Assembly (NCBI RefSeq): GCF_900142525.1
Contig: NZ_FRBD01000001.1
Coordinates: 124,001 to 188,000 of the forward strand
From: Xylanibacter ruminicola
GTDB taxonomy: Bacteria; Bacteroidota; Bacteroidia; Bacteroidales; Bacteroidaceae
DNA: 64,000 nucleotides
Reading direction: 5' to 3'
Made by a program: the position numbers and the translations under genes
The notes under the pieces: generated by a model
What the model saw: only the letters and a program-made list of their open reading frames with translations
Told to the model about the DNA's origin: nothing
Databases searched by the model: none
Part shown: piece after piece, positions 26,540 to 34,904 of the stretch
Layout of the letters: every line of letters begins with the position of its first letter
Position numbering within the stretch: position 1 is the stretch's first letter

Positions 26540-26974
26540 CTAGAAGTTCCACCAGTGTTTTTTCTTGGGGGGGGCGGGATGACTATTGGGCGAATGCGAA
26601 ACGATATCATCGATCACATCGTCCCACTTATGGCGATGCTTAATCATGCGATAAATAGTACCCCAGTCTGGCAGACCGCCAATGTTGCGGTCGTCGATAA
26701 ACAGATCTACCTTCAGTTTGCGCGAGAAGTGGGGATTATTATCAGTGGTCTCCTCGGGATAGTCGCGGTTGATGGCGTAGAACTCCAGTCCGCGCTCGCG
26801 ACACCACACTACTGCCTCATCGAGCAATTTGCCCTCACGCACCGACCACAGAATGAGCTTATGGCCATCCTGCCGGAGCTTCTTCAGTGTGTCGACAGCA
26901 AAGGGCAGTTCCTCGCCTATCTTAGGGTATTGATGGGTAACTATTGTACCGTCAAAATCTACTGCGATAGTCAT
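26540..26974 (-). CDS. Small HAD-superfamily phosphatase-like protein
   Basis: The 144-residue protein has the HAD nucleophile motif VDFDGTIV (Asp6 and Asp8), motif II-like LILWSVREGK, and motif IV-like VDLFIDDRNIGG (near residue 90). The lack of a cap domain and the size resemble BT0820-type proteins of Bacteroides. It may dephosphorylate a small sugar or nucleotide. The C-terminus, HPAPPKKKHWWNF, is encoded by C8 and A6 runs and could vary by slippage. It lies between wzc and wza, so a link to polymer export is inferred. Its ATG sits inside a heptamer array. Confidence 0.72.
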   Translation of the reverse strand: MTIAVDFDGTIVTHQYPKIGEELPFAVDTLKKLRQDGHKLILWSVREGKLLDEAVVWCRERGLEFYAINRDYPEETTDNNPHFSRKLKVDLFIDDRNIGGLPDWGTIYRMIKHRHKWDDVIDDIVSHSPNSHPAPPKKKHWWNF

Positions 26975-27003
26975 TGAACATTGAACATTGACGATTGAAC
27001 ATT
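26972..27003. repeat. Heptamer tandem array between wzc and the HAD gene
   Basis: Units CATTGAA, CATTGAA, CATTGAC, GATTGAA and CATT run head to tail. The first unit contains the start codon of the HAD gene and the last touches the wzc stop, so the array sets the spacing between the two genes. Confidence 0.65.
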
Positions 27004-29530
27004 ATTTTTTGATAGAATCATCATCCTTATTGGAATAACGAGAGTCGGCATAGCTACCGTAGCTACCATAGTTGCCATAGCCGTACTTACCGTAGCCATA
27101 GCGGCCATAACCGTAACGACCATACTTACCGTAGGCTCCGTAGCCATAGTAGTAGCCGTTCTTCTTCTTCGACATATCAACGCCATTCAGAATGAGGCAA
27201 CAGTTAGAGAGTTTCTGCTCGCTAACCAGCTGGTTCAAAATACCAATATTGGCCTTCGGTGTATAGTCGGCACGGCTTACGTAGCAGTTCACACTGGCGT
27301 AACGGGCTATCTGCAGGGTATCGGTTACCAGTCCTACAGGGGCGGTATCCAGAATGATATAGTCGTACTTCTGCTTCAACAGATCGATTACCTGACCCAG
27401 GTTCTCGCGAGCTAACAGCTCGGTGGGGTTTGGAGGTGTAGGACCAGCCAGCAGCAAGTCGAGATTCTCGTTAACGCCCGAAGGACAGATGGCTGTGCGC
27501 AGATCCGGCTCGGTTACAGAATCCTTCACCAGCAGCTGAGTAACACCTTGCGTGCGGTCCTTGGTGCCAAACAGACGGCCCAATGCAGGCTTACGAATAT
27601 CCAATCCGGCAAGCACCACCTTCTTACCCAGCAGAGCGAACGACACAGCCAGGTTGGCTGCCAGGAAGGTCTTACCCTCACCAGAAGTGCTCGAGGTAAA
27701 CAGAATCACCTTGTCGTTCTCCTTCATCATAAACTGGATATTGGTACGCATACCGCGGAATATCTCGTCAATCTGATTGTTCTTATTAGCCTGAACCACA
27801 ATACCGGCAGCAGTTTTCACGCTATCGCTAGCCACTGGCACATCAGCCACGATAGGCAGACGGGTGAGCTTAGCCAGATCCTCATGGCCCTCAATGCGAT
27901 AGCTCAACAGCTGGATCAGCACAATTACACCAAATGGTATACCCAAGCCCAGAACCATAGCAGCCAGCAGAATGATGGCCGACTTTGGACTAACCTTACC
28001 CATGGCCAGTGGCTCATCGATGAGCTTACCCTTATCAGCTGTAGCAGCCAGTGAGATGCTGTTCTCCTCACGCTTCTGCAGCAAGAGCAGATACAAACCT
28101 GACTTCACCTCCTGCTGACGACCAATCTGGTTCAGCACACGTTCTTGCTCAGGCGTGCTACCGATACGGCCCTGATACTTAGCCAACTGGCGCTGCAGGC
28201 TCTGGCGCTGAATATCAGCCGAACGACGTGCCTGGAGCAGAGCTGTACGGATAGAAGTCTGTAGATCGTCGAGTGTAGAAGTGAGCTGTACCACCTGTGG
28301 TGCCTGCAAACTGGCTGTCTTCAGGTAGCGGTTACGCTCCTGTACAGCCGTATTATATGAGGTAATCAGGGCTATAGAAGCATGATCGGTCATACCCACA
28401 TTCGATGGGATGATCTTATACTGGTTTGATGGGTTATCCACAAACTCGCGCAGATAGTCCATCAGCTGAATCTGAGAAGTAATCTCGGCCAACTTGGTCT
28501 CGTACTGGGTGCTCTGAGTGAGCGACTGGGTAGCATCCATCTGCAGCTGGGTAACAGCATTGCGCTTCTTATAGGTCTCGAGGGCATCCTCGGTTGAGCC
28601 CAGCTCAGCATCAATCTTCTCCAGACGAGAGTTGATAAACTCCTCGGTCTTCAGGGCAATCTCGTTCTTATCGGCATTAGCCTGGCGGTTATAGCAGATG
28701 GCCAGCTGATTCAGATAGTCCAGTCCACGACGGGTATTCTGGTCGGTCAGTGTCAGCTCGGCTATTGAGGTCTGCTTTGATGTAGGCGCCACATTGATGG
28801 CCTTGGCATAGCCGGTGGCCACGCTCATTGGTGGAAGGATATTTACCAGATATTTCTGACCATTCTCCATAACCTTCTTGCCACTCTGAGTCAGAGTCAA
28901 TGCGCCATATTCGGTCTTAACGATAGCAGGCAGCTTGGCAACGTTCTGCGAGAACTCACCTTTGGGTTTACCTTGATACATGGTCTCGCCCTTCACCTCG
29001 TAGCCGTCTTCGAGCTTGGTAAGCACCAGTTTGATGCTCTTAGCACCTTCCAGCAGCTCGCGATCCCACTGATTAAGCACGGCAGAGTCGAGATCTACGC
29101 TCACGGCCTGACCACCATAAAGTACCTGCTTTGACAGACGACCAAAAGAATAATACTGTACATACAGCTTCAGGTCGGTCACTGCATCACGCGCCAGGAT
29201 ACGGGACTGCAGAATCTCCATCTCGTTCTCGATACCGGCCGAGTTACTCATAAAGCCAAAGTCCTGCATGTTGGCCAGCATCTGGTTAGCCGAGCTGCGA
29301 CGACGGTTATCATCGTCCTTAATCAGCATCTTGGCCGATACCTGATAGCTGGGGGTGGCATAACGCAGATAAATCAGTGCGCCACACACGCAGATAAACA
29401 ATGACAGCAAAAACCACTGCCAGTTAAGCACCAGCATGGCAAAAAGGTTTTGAAAGTTGAACATTGACTGTTCTTCCTGAAGGTCAGACATATCACTGCC
29501 TTCGGCTAACAACTTTGTGTCGTCAATCAT
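27002..29530 (-). CDS. wzc: Polysaccharide co-polymerase / BY-kinase
   Basis: The 842-residue Wzc-type tyrosine autokinase controls capsule polymerisation and export. The N-terminal Wzz domain has its first membrane helix at about residues 35-55. A long coiled periplasmic region runs to the second helix (KSAIILLAAMVLGLGIPFGVI, two overlapping segments, near residue 515). The kinase follows, with Walker A TSSTSGEGKT, Walker A' LAGLDIRKP and Walker B YIILDTAPVG. The tail is a striking glycine/tyrosine repeat of about 35 residues with well over ten tyrosines, the expected autophosphorylation cluster. It is the first gene after the conserved leader at 29622-29704. Confidence 0.95.
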   Translation of the reverse strand: MIDDTKLLAEGSDMSDLQEEQSMFNFQNLFAMLVLNWQWFLLSLFICVCGALIYLRYATPSYQVSAKMLIKDDDNRRRSSANQMLANMQDFGFMSNSAGIENEMEILQSRILARDAVTDLKLYVQYYSFGRLSKQVLYGGQAVSVDLDSAVLNQWDRELLEGAKSIKLVLTKLEDGYEVKGETMYQGKPKGEFSQNVAKLPAIVKTEYGALTLTQSGKKVMENGQKYLVNILPPMSVATGYAKAINVAPTSKQTSIAELTLTDQNTRRGLDYLNQLAICYNRQANADKNEIALKTEEFINSRLEKIDAELGSTEDALETYKKRNAVTQLQMDATQSLTQSTQYETKLAEITSQIQLMDYLREFVDNPSNQYKIIPSNVGMTDHASIALITSYNTAVQERNRYLKTASLQAPQVVQLTSTLDDLQTSIRTALLQARRSADIQRQSLQRQLAKYQGRIGSTPEQERVLNQIGRQQEVKSGLYLLLLQKREENSISLAATADKGKLIDEPLAMGKVSPKSAIILLAAMVLGLGIPFGVIVLIQLLSYRIEGHEDLAKLTRLPIVADVPVASDSVKTAAGIVVQANKNNQIDEIFRGMRTNIQFMMKENDKVILFTSSTSGEGKTFLAANLAVSFALLGKKVVLAGLDIRKPALGRLFGTKDRTQGVTQLLVKDSVTEPDLRTAICPSGVNENLDLLLAGPTPPNPTELLARENLGQVIDLLKQKYDYIILDTAPVGLVTDTLQIARYASVNCYVSRADYTPKANIGILNQLVSEQKLSNCCLILNGVDMSKKKNGYYYGYGAYGKYGRYGYGRYGYGKYGYGNYGSYGSYADSRYSNKDDDSIKK

Positions 29531-29621
29531 ATCATTACATATTAATTAATAATCAAAAAAACGCATAATTACCTCAAACCACACAAACTCTCTACCTAAC
29601 ACCTGATCAGAAAAGCCTCAT

Positions 29622-29704
29622 TATCAGCGCATTAGCTTGTTTTAAGAGTAATAACTCACAGAAAAAACTTAGAAACTTGAACCGGTTCCTTATTTTTCTG
29701 GGTG
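29622..29704 (-). promoter_or_regulatory. Conserved 5' leader, copy A (before wzc)
   Basis: This roughly 80-bp stretch matches 51141-51223 at about nine in ten positions by eye. It lies just downstream of the promoter at 29705-29735, so it would be the first part of the wzc transcript. It contains a perfect palindrome GAACCGGTTC at 29679-29688. The palindrome fits an operator, and the transcribed position also fits an RNA site for an antiterminator such as UpxY. No UpxY/NusG-like gene is in the window. Confidence 0.65.
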
Positions 29705-29735
29705 CAAAGGTACGATTAATATTTGAAACGGCCAA
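29705..29735 (-). promoter_or_regulatory. Promoter of the wzc-wza operon
   Basis: On the minus strand TTG (29735-29733), 20 bp and TACCTTTG (29712-29705) match the Bacteroidetes consensus. Transcription would begin near 29698, giving a leader of about 170 nt before wzc. The same promoter core, with almost the same spacer, stands before the dehydratase gene at 53340-53370. Confidence 0.75.
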
Positions 29736-29741
29736 ATTTAA

Positions 29742-29795
29742 AAGCAAAAAAATACCGCAAAAAGCCGCCGATTTGGCGACTTTTTGCGGTATTTA
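29742..29795 (-). terminator. Rho-independent terminator ending the 51-30 kb operon
   Basis: ATACCGCAAAAAG(C/T)CGCC arms form a long stem around ATCGG, followed on the minus strand by a run of T. It begins directly at the stop of the aminotransferase gene (29796), so it closes the long polysaccharide operon just before the wzc promoter. The loop region CCGATTTGG recurs in the terminator at 51262-51312. Confidence 0.85.
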
Positions 29796-31040
29796 TCACA
29801 GAACTATCGATTCTTTTATAATTTTTATAATGCGATTAACATCATCATCCGAAACCATTGGGCCGCTAGGCAGACATAACCCTCGTTTAAACAACGCTTC
29901 GCTTACGCCATTCACGTATGCAGGCGCGTTCTTATAAACAGGTTGCTTGTGCATGGGTTTCCACAAAGGACGGCTCTCGATACCCTCAACCAACAGAGCC
30001 AAACGCATGGCTTCTACATTACGGTTAGGCTCGCAATCCGTATGAACAGAGCCACCTTCGTGCACTACACCTGCAGCTCCACCTACAGCACCATGCACTG
30101 CCTCGGCATAAGCCATATCCTCGCCCTTAACCTTCAGGTTCTCATCTAGAAGAATCGTGCTCAACCAGAAGTTACTCTCCATATTCTCGATATCATCATG
30201 GAAAGTAATACCTTCTACATTTGCGAATGCCTGTTTGTATATCTCAGCAATCCGGCGATGATGAGCCAAATGATTATTCAACACAGTCATCTGTCCACGG
30301 CCTATACCTGCACAGATATTACTCAAGCGGTAGTTATAACCTATCGCCTCGTGCTGATAATACGGATAACTCTCGCGAGCCTGTGTGGCCCACCACATAA
30401 TCTTCTCCTTAGCCTCCTTATTAGGACAGATCAAGGCACCACCACCGCTGGTGGTAATCATCTTGTTACCATTAAAGCTCAGCACGCCATATCGGCCGAA
30501 TGTGCCAACCACCTTACCTTTATAAGTAGATCCCAATCCCTCGGCAGCATCCTCTATCAATGGTATCTCATAGCGATCAGCTATCTCCTTTAGCTCGTCG
30601 ATATAGCCAGGCATACCATAGAGATAGGCCACTACGATAGCCTTAGGCTTCTTGCCAGTCTTGGCAATGCGATCCTTAATAGCCTCCTCGGTAAGTTTTG
30701 GATCCATGTTCCATGTATCAGGCTCTGAATCAATAAACACCGGAGTAGCACCCAGATAAGTAATCGGGTGGCTAGAGGCACAGAACGTAAAACTCTGCGT
30801 CAACACCTCATCTCCAGGCCCCACACCACAAGCCAACAAGGCCAAATGCACTGCTGCCGTACCAGAGCACAAAGCCACCACCTCTTTACCACCGATATAC
30901 GCTTTAAGGTCGTCCTCAAACCCTTTCACATTAGGTCCCAGAGGCACCACCCAATTGGTATCGAAGGCATCTTGTATATACTTCTGCTCCTCGCCCGTCT
31001 CACTCATGTGAGCAAGACACAAATAAACTCTATTAGACAT
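29796..31040 (-). CDS. DegT/DnrJ/EryC1 aminotransferase for a nucleotide sugar
   Basis: The 414-residue PLP enzyme has CSGTAAVHLALLACGVGPGD (about residues 57-76), IEDAAEGLGSTYKG, and the cofactor lysine in LSFNGNKMITTSGGGA (near residue 187). LSFNGNK is typical of PglE/WlbE-like sugar 4-aminotransferases. It lies at the end of the operon next to a PglC-like initiating transferase (17 bp away). That pairing usually makes and transfers a 4-amino-4,6-dideoxy sugar such as a bacillosamine precursor. Its likely substrate would come from the CapD/WbpM-type dehydratase at 51307-53316; this is inference. Confidence 0.88.
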   Translation of the reverse strand: MSNRVYLCLAHMSETGEEQKYIQDAFDTNWVVPLGPNVKGFEDDLKAYIGGKEVVALCSGTAAVHLALLACGVGPGDEVLTQSFTFCASSHPITYLGATPVFIDSEPDTWNMDPKLTEEAIKDRIAKTGKKPKAIVVAYLYGMPGYIDELKEIADRYEIPLIEDAAEGLGSTYKGKVVGTFGRYGVLSFNGNKMITTSGGGALICPNKEAKEKIMWWATQARESYPYYQHEAIGYNYRLSNICAGIGRGQMTVLNNHLAHHRRIAEIYKQAFANVEGITFHDDIENMESNFWLSTILLDENLKVKGEDMAYAEAVHGAVGGAAGVVHEGGSVHTDCEPNRNVEAMRLALLVEGIESRPLWKPMHKQPVYKNAPAYVNGVSEALFKRGLCLPSGPMVSDDDVNRIIKIIKESIVL

Positions 31041-31057
31041 GATATAGTATTATGATT

Positions 31058-31666
31058 TTAATTATGCCCGTTAAATGCCTCCATTGTAGCCTGGCCTTCC
31101 CCAGAAATGCCGTCACGTTTCAGCACCTTCTGTATAGTAATCCCTATTACCTTCAGGTCTGTCCATAGTGTGCAGTGGTCAACATACCACACGTCCAGTT
31201 TGAACTTCTCCGACCACGAGATACTATTGCGTCCATGGCACTGTGCCCAGCCTGAGATGCCCGGACGTACCTCATGCCGCCGTGCCTGTTCGGGCGAATA
31301 GAGTGGGAGGTACTTCGGCATCAGCGGGCGTGGGCCAATGAGAGCCATATCGCCCTTCAGCACATTTATCAACTGAGGTAGTTCGTCAATCGACGTCGAT
31401 CTCACGAACATTCCCACTTTTGTCAATCGCTGGGCATCTGGCAGAAGTTTTCCCTTTGAATCACGTTCGTCGGTCATCGTCTTGAACTTTACAATTCGGA
31501 ACAGTTTTGCATCCTTGCCTGGTCGCTCCTGAAAGAAAAAGGCGCCTGCTCCTTTGTTAGCAAAATGCAGCCAAAGAGCAACCAACAGCAGCAGCGGTGA
31601 CAACACCACCAGTGCTGTCAGGCTGATACAGAAGTCCAAGGCTCGTTTAAAAAAATGTTTATACAT
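31058..31666 (-). CDS. Initiating sugar-phosphate transferase, PglC type
   Basis: The 202-residue monotopic phosphoglycosyl transferase has one N-terminal membrane helix (ALDFCISLTALVVLSPLLLL), then GAFFFQERPGKDAKLFRIVKFKTM. The PGT motif DELPQLINVLKGDMALIGPRP carries the catalytic Asp-Glu pair. The small size without extra membrane spans fits PglC rather than WbaP/WcaJ. It moves a sugar-1-phosphate from a UDP-sugar to undecaprenyl phosphate, starting repeat-unit assembly. It sits between the aminotransferase and deacetylase genes. A second, larger initiating enzyme lies at 57773-59206. Confidence 0.92.
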   Translation of the reverse strand: MYKHFFKRALDFCISLTALVVLSPLLLLVALWLHFANKGAGAFFFQERPGKDAKLFRIVKFKTMTDERDSKGKLLPDAQRLTKVGMFVRSTSIDELPQLINVLKGDMALIGPRPLMPKYLPLYSPEQARRHEVRPGISGWAQCHGRNSISWSEKFKLDVWYVDHCTLWTDLKVIGITIQKVLKRDGISGEGQATMEAFNGHN

Positions 31667-31669
31667 AGT

Positions 31670-32548
31670 TTATAGCTCTATGGTGTTCGTTTTGCTCCAG
31701 TCTGTCTGCTTCACTGCCTCTGCCATGCTAACGAAAGAATGTGTAGACAGCAATTTGACCAATTTGCCGTAGGCATCACCACTTGTGGCGTTGGCCTTGG
31801 CATATCTGACGAGACGGTTTTTCAGCGTGCCTGGCTCGTGGAAGTAGTCCTCATACTCCTTGCGACTCTTCAGTTTGATTTTCCCAGAGATCAGGTCCAC
31901 CAAATGAAAGTAGCAGATGTTGTAGTCACGCCTGTCCAACGTCCTTGAAACAAACCAATAAGGCAGCAGTCGGAAATAGCCGCCACCGCTGTAGGCTATC
32001 CGTTTTCCGAGAACAGTGGTCAGACTGATGGGAAACTCTCTCAGCGTCGCTCCGTGATAACCGATGGTGCAGGGCTTGTCTTGAGGGAAATGTTGGTAGC
32101 CACCGTAGGCCCTGGATGTAGGAAAGATGGAGGCATCGTTCCTGATGCCGCATGCCGCCAGCACCTCTACTGCCCACGGATTCTCGTGGGTAATGGAGAA
32201 GGCCGGTGCCCGGTAGCTCACCACCTGCTGTCCTGCCACGTCTTCCAGAGCCTTGATGGCAGTCATGGTGTCTTCGCGCAGGGTATGGGCATCCATTTTG
32301 TTCAGCCACGTGTGCTCATGCGAGTGGCACCCCACCTCATGACCGTGTTCAGCTATCTGCCGCACAACCTGTGGATAGTCTGTAGCCATCCGACCGATGC
32401 AGAAGAACGTTCCCTTGATACCCTTTGCGTCCAGTGCCTCCAACACACGGGCAAAGACGTCATCTATCTGTTGAAACCGCTGCGGACGTCCGCCGTAGAG
32501 TTTTTGCTCTAGAAACCATTCCTCAATGTCAAATGTCAGAATATTCAT
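31670..32548 (-). CDS. Polysaccharide deacetylase (NodB homology domain)
   Basis: The 292-residue protein starts at MNILTFDIEEWF. The frame is open 20 codons farther upstream, but the chosen ATG makes a four-base ATGA overlap with the acyltransferase gene, which supports this start. NodB motif 1 is TFDIEEW, motif 2 HEVGCHSHEH has the metal histidines (near residue 90), and YRAPAFSI is motif 3. The sequence resembles the cytosolic deacetylases of Xrt/EPS clusters and has no signal peptide. It probably removes an acetyl group from an amino sugar of the lipid-linked unit. Confidence 0.87.
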   Translation of the reverse strand: MNILTFDIEEWFLEQKLYGGRPQRFQQIDDVFARVLEALDAKGIKGTFFCIGRMATDYPQVVRQIAEHGHEVGCHSHEHTWLNKMDAHTLREDTMTAIKALEDVAGQQVVSYRAPAFSITHENPWAVEVLAACGIRNDASIFPTSRAYGGYQHFPQDKPCTIGYHGATLREFPISLTTVLGKRIAYSGGGYFRLLPYWFVSRTLDRRDYNICYFHLVDLISGKIKLKSRKEYEDYFHEPGTLKNRLVRYAKANATSGDAYGKLVKLLSTHSFVSMAEAVKQTDWSKTNTIEL

Positions 32549-33132
32549 TCTTTTCTCTTTGGTATTTCCTTTATAACTTTGGCCGGTCTGCCTACGGCGA
32601 TGGTCCATGCCGGGATGTCCTTCGTCACAAGCGAAAAAGCACCTACTACAGCTCCTTCGCCTATGGTCACGCCGGGCATCACCATCGAATGCATTCCAAT
32701 CATTACACCCTTTCCTATGTGTATCTCACCAAGGCGATAGGGCAGCTTGGCACAGTCATCACCCTTACGGTAACCGCTCAGGTCGCGTTGGTGGCAGAGC
32801 AGTCGGCACCCCCCTGTGAGTTGCACATGATCTCCTATGAAAATAAGCTCTGCATGTCCTGCATCCACATGTACATGATCACCGATGGCACAGCCTTTAC
32901 CCACATGGCAGCCTATCTGCCTCAGACACCACGGTCTCAGTTTACGAAGGGCGAAGGGTGCAAACAGCCAACAGTCCATCAAGTAAAGCATGAAGCTATA
33001 CTTGTAGGTAAAAAAGAACTTCTTGATGACAGCCCATAGCGACACCTGTCCGTATTCCTGTTCCGAATAGTTCATTCCCAAGCGTTGCAGCAAGCGGAAC
33101 GTCAAACTCAGTTTTCCTGTTTCTGCTTTCAT
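32545..33132 (-). CDS. Hexapeptide-repeat O-acyltransferase
   Basis: The 195-residue protein has a hydrophobic N-terminal section (about residues 30-60) and a left-handed beta-helix with repeats such as VGKGCA, IGDHVH, IGKGVM and IGEGAV. The end VGRPAKVIKEIPKRKE is typical of serine-acetyltransferase/WcaB-like enzymes of capsule loci. It would O-acetylate or otherwise acylate a sugar. It is coupled to the deacetylase by ATGA and lies 7 bp after the acyl carrier protein gene. That order raises the chance that the carrier delivers its acyl donor; this is inference. Confidence 0.83.
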   Translation of the reverse strand: MKAETGKLSLTFRLLQRLGMNYSEQEYGQVSLWAVIKKFFFTYKYSFMLYLMDCWLFAPFALRKLRPWCLRQIGCHVGKGCAIGDHVHVDAGHAELIFIGDHVQLTGGCRLLCHQRDLSGYRKGDDCAKLPYRLGEIHIGKGVMIGMHSMVMPGVTIGEGAVVGAFSLVTKDIPAWTIAVGRPAKVIKEIPKRKE

Positions 33133-33139
33133 TCTTCAA

Positions 33140-33379
33140 TTAAATCTCCACGCCATACTTTCTGAGCAGTTGCTTTCCCTTTCCGTAGGAAACCAGTTCC
33201 ATAATATCCTCGGGGTCGAGCATAATATCGAAGGATTCTTCTAATAGGGATATGAGGCTCAGTTGGTGAACAGAATCCCATTCTTCTACCATATCCTTGC
33301 CAAAATCATCGTTCAGCTCTTCTACGTTGACACCGAATACTTCCGCAAATGCGTTGTTGTACTTTTCTAAATTCTCCAT
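33140..33379 (-). CDS. Acyl carrier protein
   Basis: The 79-residue acidic protein has the phosphopantetheine attachment motif EEWDSVHQLSLI (Ser near residue 36) and the helix-rich ACP layout. A start ten codons upstream (33409) is possible, but MENLEKYNNAF gives the usual ACP length. It is clearly not the housekeeping AcpP, whose motif is DSLD. Neighbouring genes encode an AMP-forming ligase, a FabG-like reductase and acyltransferases. It probably carries a small acyl group made for decoration of the polysaccharide. Confidence 0.85.
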   Translation of the reverse strand: MENLEKYNNAFAEVFGVNVEELNDDFGKDMVEEWDSVHQLSLISLLEESFDIMLDPEDIMELVSYGKGKQLLRKYGVEI

Positions 33380-33405
33380 ATTTTCCACTTTTATTATTTT
33401 TTCGA

Positions 33406-33465
33406 CCACAGATTGTACGGATGACCACAGATAATATTAATCCGTCAAATCCGTGTAATCCGTGG
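33406..33465. repeat. CCACAGAT-type dyad repeat
   Basis: The arms CCACAGATTGTACGGAT and ATCCGTGTAATCCGTGG pair over 17 bp with one mismatch and two G-U pairs. The element fills the gap between the ligase and ACP genes. Short dyads built from CACAGATT / AATCCGTG words are widespread in Bacteroidetes intergenic DNA. It may influence transcript stability between the two genes. Confidence 0.6.
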
Positions 33466-33467
33466 TT

Positions 33468-34871
33468 CTATTTATTCTCGAGTTTTGCATAGAGGGTTTT
33501 ACCTGCCTCATTCTTGGGAATCTCCTTGATAATTCTTACCTCAAAGGATGTAGCAACGAGTTTCAGGCGACTGACTAATTCCTCCTTCACCTGTTCCTTA
33601 TATTTTTCATCTGTCAGATACACCAACATTTTCTCGTCCGTACCCACACAGGCACATTCCAAGTTTGGATACTTTCCCTTTATGATACGTTCACTCTCGT
33701 CCAAACCCACTCGCATGCCGAACAGTTTCAGGAAACGCCCCTTACGCCCTACGATATAGTAACAGCCATCTTCGTCGAAATAGGCCAAATCACCTGTTCG
33801 GACAAAGCCGTGACGCTCATCACCCATCAAAAGGTCTTCACGACTGCGGGCATAGCCCATTGTCACATTCTTGCCTCGATAGCACATCTCACCTTCTGTA
33901 TTTGGTGTCGTAATCGGATTACCGTCCATATCTATCAATGACAGTTCTGCATTGGGTACGGCAATGCCGATACTACCCACTTTCTCCACAGCCCATTTGG
34001 GTGGTAACCATGCCATACGTGCCGTACACTCAGACTGCCCGTATGTAGCTATCCACTTTTTTCCGTTGTCACGACAATACTCTGCAAACTTCAGGTTCAG
34101 TTCCTTTGGCATTCGTCCACCACCTTGTGTAAGCAAAGTCAAGTCAGGCAAGTCCACACGGAAGAAGCGCATCAGATTCAGGATCTCAAAGCTATAGGGA
34201 ACTCCCGTAAAGCTTGTTGCCCGCTGTTCCTTAATAAACTGCCAGAAGCCTCGATCTGTCATACTCTGCTTCGTAATCAGCACCGTTGCACCCACATAAA
34301 AATGACTGAACACCATCGAGAGCCCCATAGTATAATACAAAGGCAACACCATCAGCGGACGATCTTTATCCTTCAATTCAAAGAATGTCGAAATGTTTAG
34401 GGCTGCCGCCTCGATGTTTTCATACTTATGCCGTACCAGCTTCGGGCTGCCTGTACTGCCAGATGTTGGCAACAAGTGAGAGAGATCTTCATGCATCGGA
34501 CAGGCATTATTGCCTGTCTTCATCAACGTATAGCCATAACTGCTTATGATTATCTCATAAGGGAATTTCTCAGCCATAATGTCTGGCACGCATACGAATG
34601 GAGGCATATAAAGATCATACAAGTTCTTGTATAGTTCATCGTCCAAATGGGCATTAAGAATCAATGGCACATTCCCTGCACAAATATTACCAATCGTCCA
34701 AGCAATGCCACCCACATTGTTTTCTACCAATAGGAACAACAGCGAGCGAGCTGGCATTTGTTGTTTTGCCCTTTCCACAAAGTCCCTCAACTCACCATAC
34801 GTAAGTTGGTTCCCCTGCGCATCAATAGCCGCAACCGACTCTCCCAGCCACTTGTCAAGATTAAGAATCAT
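33468..34871 (-). CDS. AMP-forming acyl-CoA/acyl-ACP ligase
   Basis: The 467-residue adenylate-forming enzyme has the phosphate loop LLPTSGSTGSPKLVRH (near residue 131), ATYGQSECTAR (near 285), FVRTGDLAYFDEDG and GRKGRFLKLFGMRVGLDE. The C-terminal lysine region is NEAGKTLYAKL. It would activate a small carboxylic acid with ATP and load it on the ACP encoded next. It is shorter than typical acyl-CoA synthetases and resembles loading enzymes of carrier-protein systems. The acid is unknown. Confidence 0.86.
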   Translation of the reverse strand: MILNLDKWLGESVAAIDAQGNQLTYGELRDFVERAKQQMPARSLLFLLVENNVGGIAWTIGNICAGNVPLILNAHLDDELYKNLYDLYMPPFVCVPDIMAEKFPYEIIISSYGYTLMKTGNNACPMHEDLSHLLPTSGSTGSPKLVRHKYENIEAAALNISTFFELKDKDRPLMVLPLYYTMGLSMVFSHFYVGATVLITKQSMTDRGFWQFIKEQRATSFTGVPYSFEILNLMRFFRVDLPDLTLLTQGGGRMPKELNLKFAEYCRDNGKKWIATYGQSECTARMAWLPPKWAVEKVGSIGIAVPNAELSLIDMDGNPITTPNTEGEMCYRGKNVTMGYARSREDLLMGDERHGFVRTGDLAYFDEDGCYYIVGRKGRFLKLFGMRVGLDESERIIKGKYPNLECACVGTDEKMLVYLTDEKYKEQVKEELVSRLKLVATSFEVRIIKEIPKNEAGKTLYAKLENK

Positions 34872-34880
34872 TCTCTAATA

Positions 34881-34904
34881 ATGTTCAATGTTCAATGTTC
34901 AAAT
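34881..34904. repeat. Heptamer array between SDR and ligase genes
   Basis: AATGTTC repeats three times in tandem and runs into a fourth, degenerate unit. It occupies the 27-bp gap between the SDR stop and the ligase start, where the ligase ribosome-binding site would be. Confidence 0.6.

Noticed and set aside
29677..29937. 86-codon plus-strand frame over the wzc promoter
   Set aside because: It is antisense to the aminotransferase end and overlaps the terminator and promoter, so it is treated as chance.
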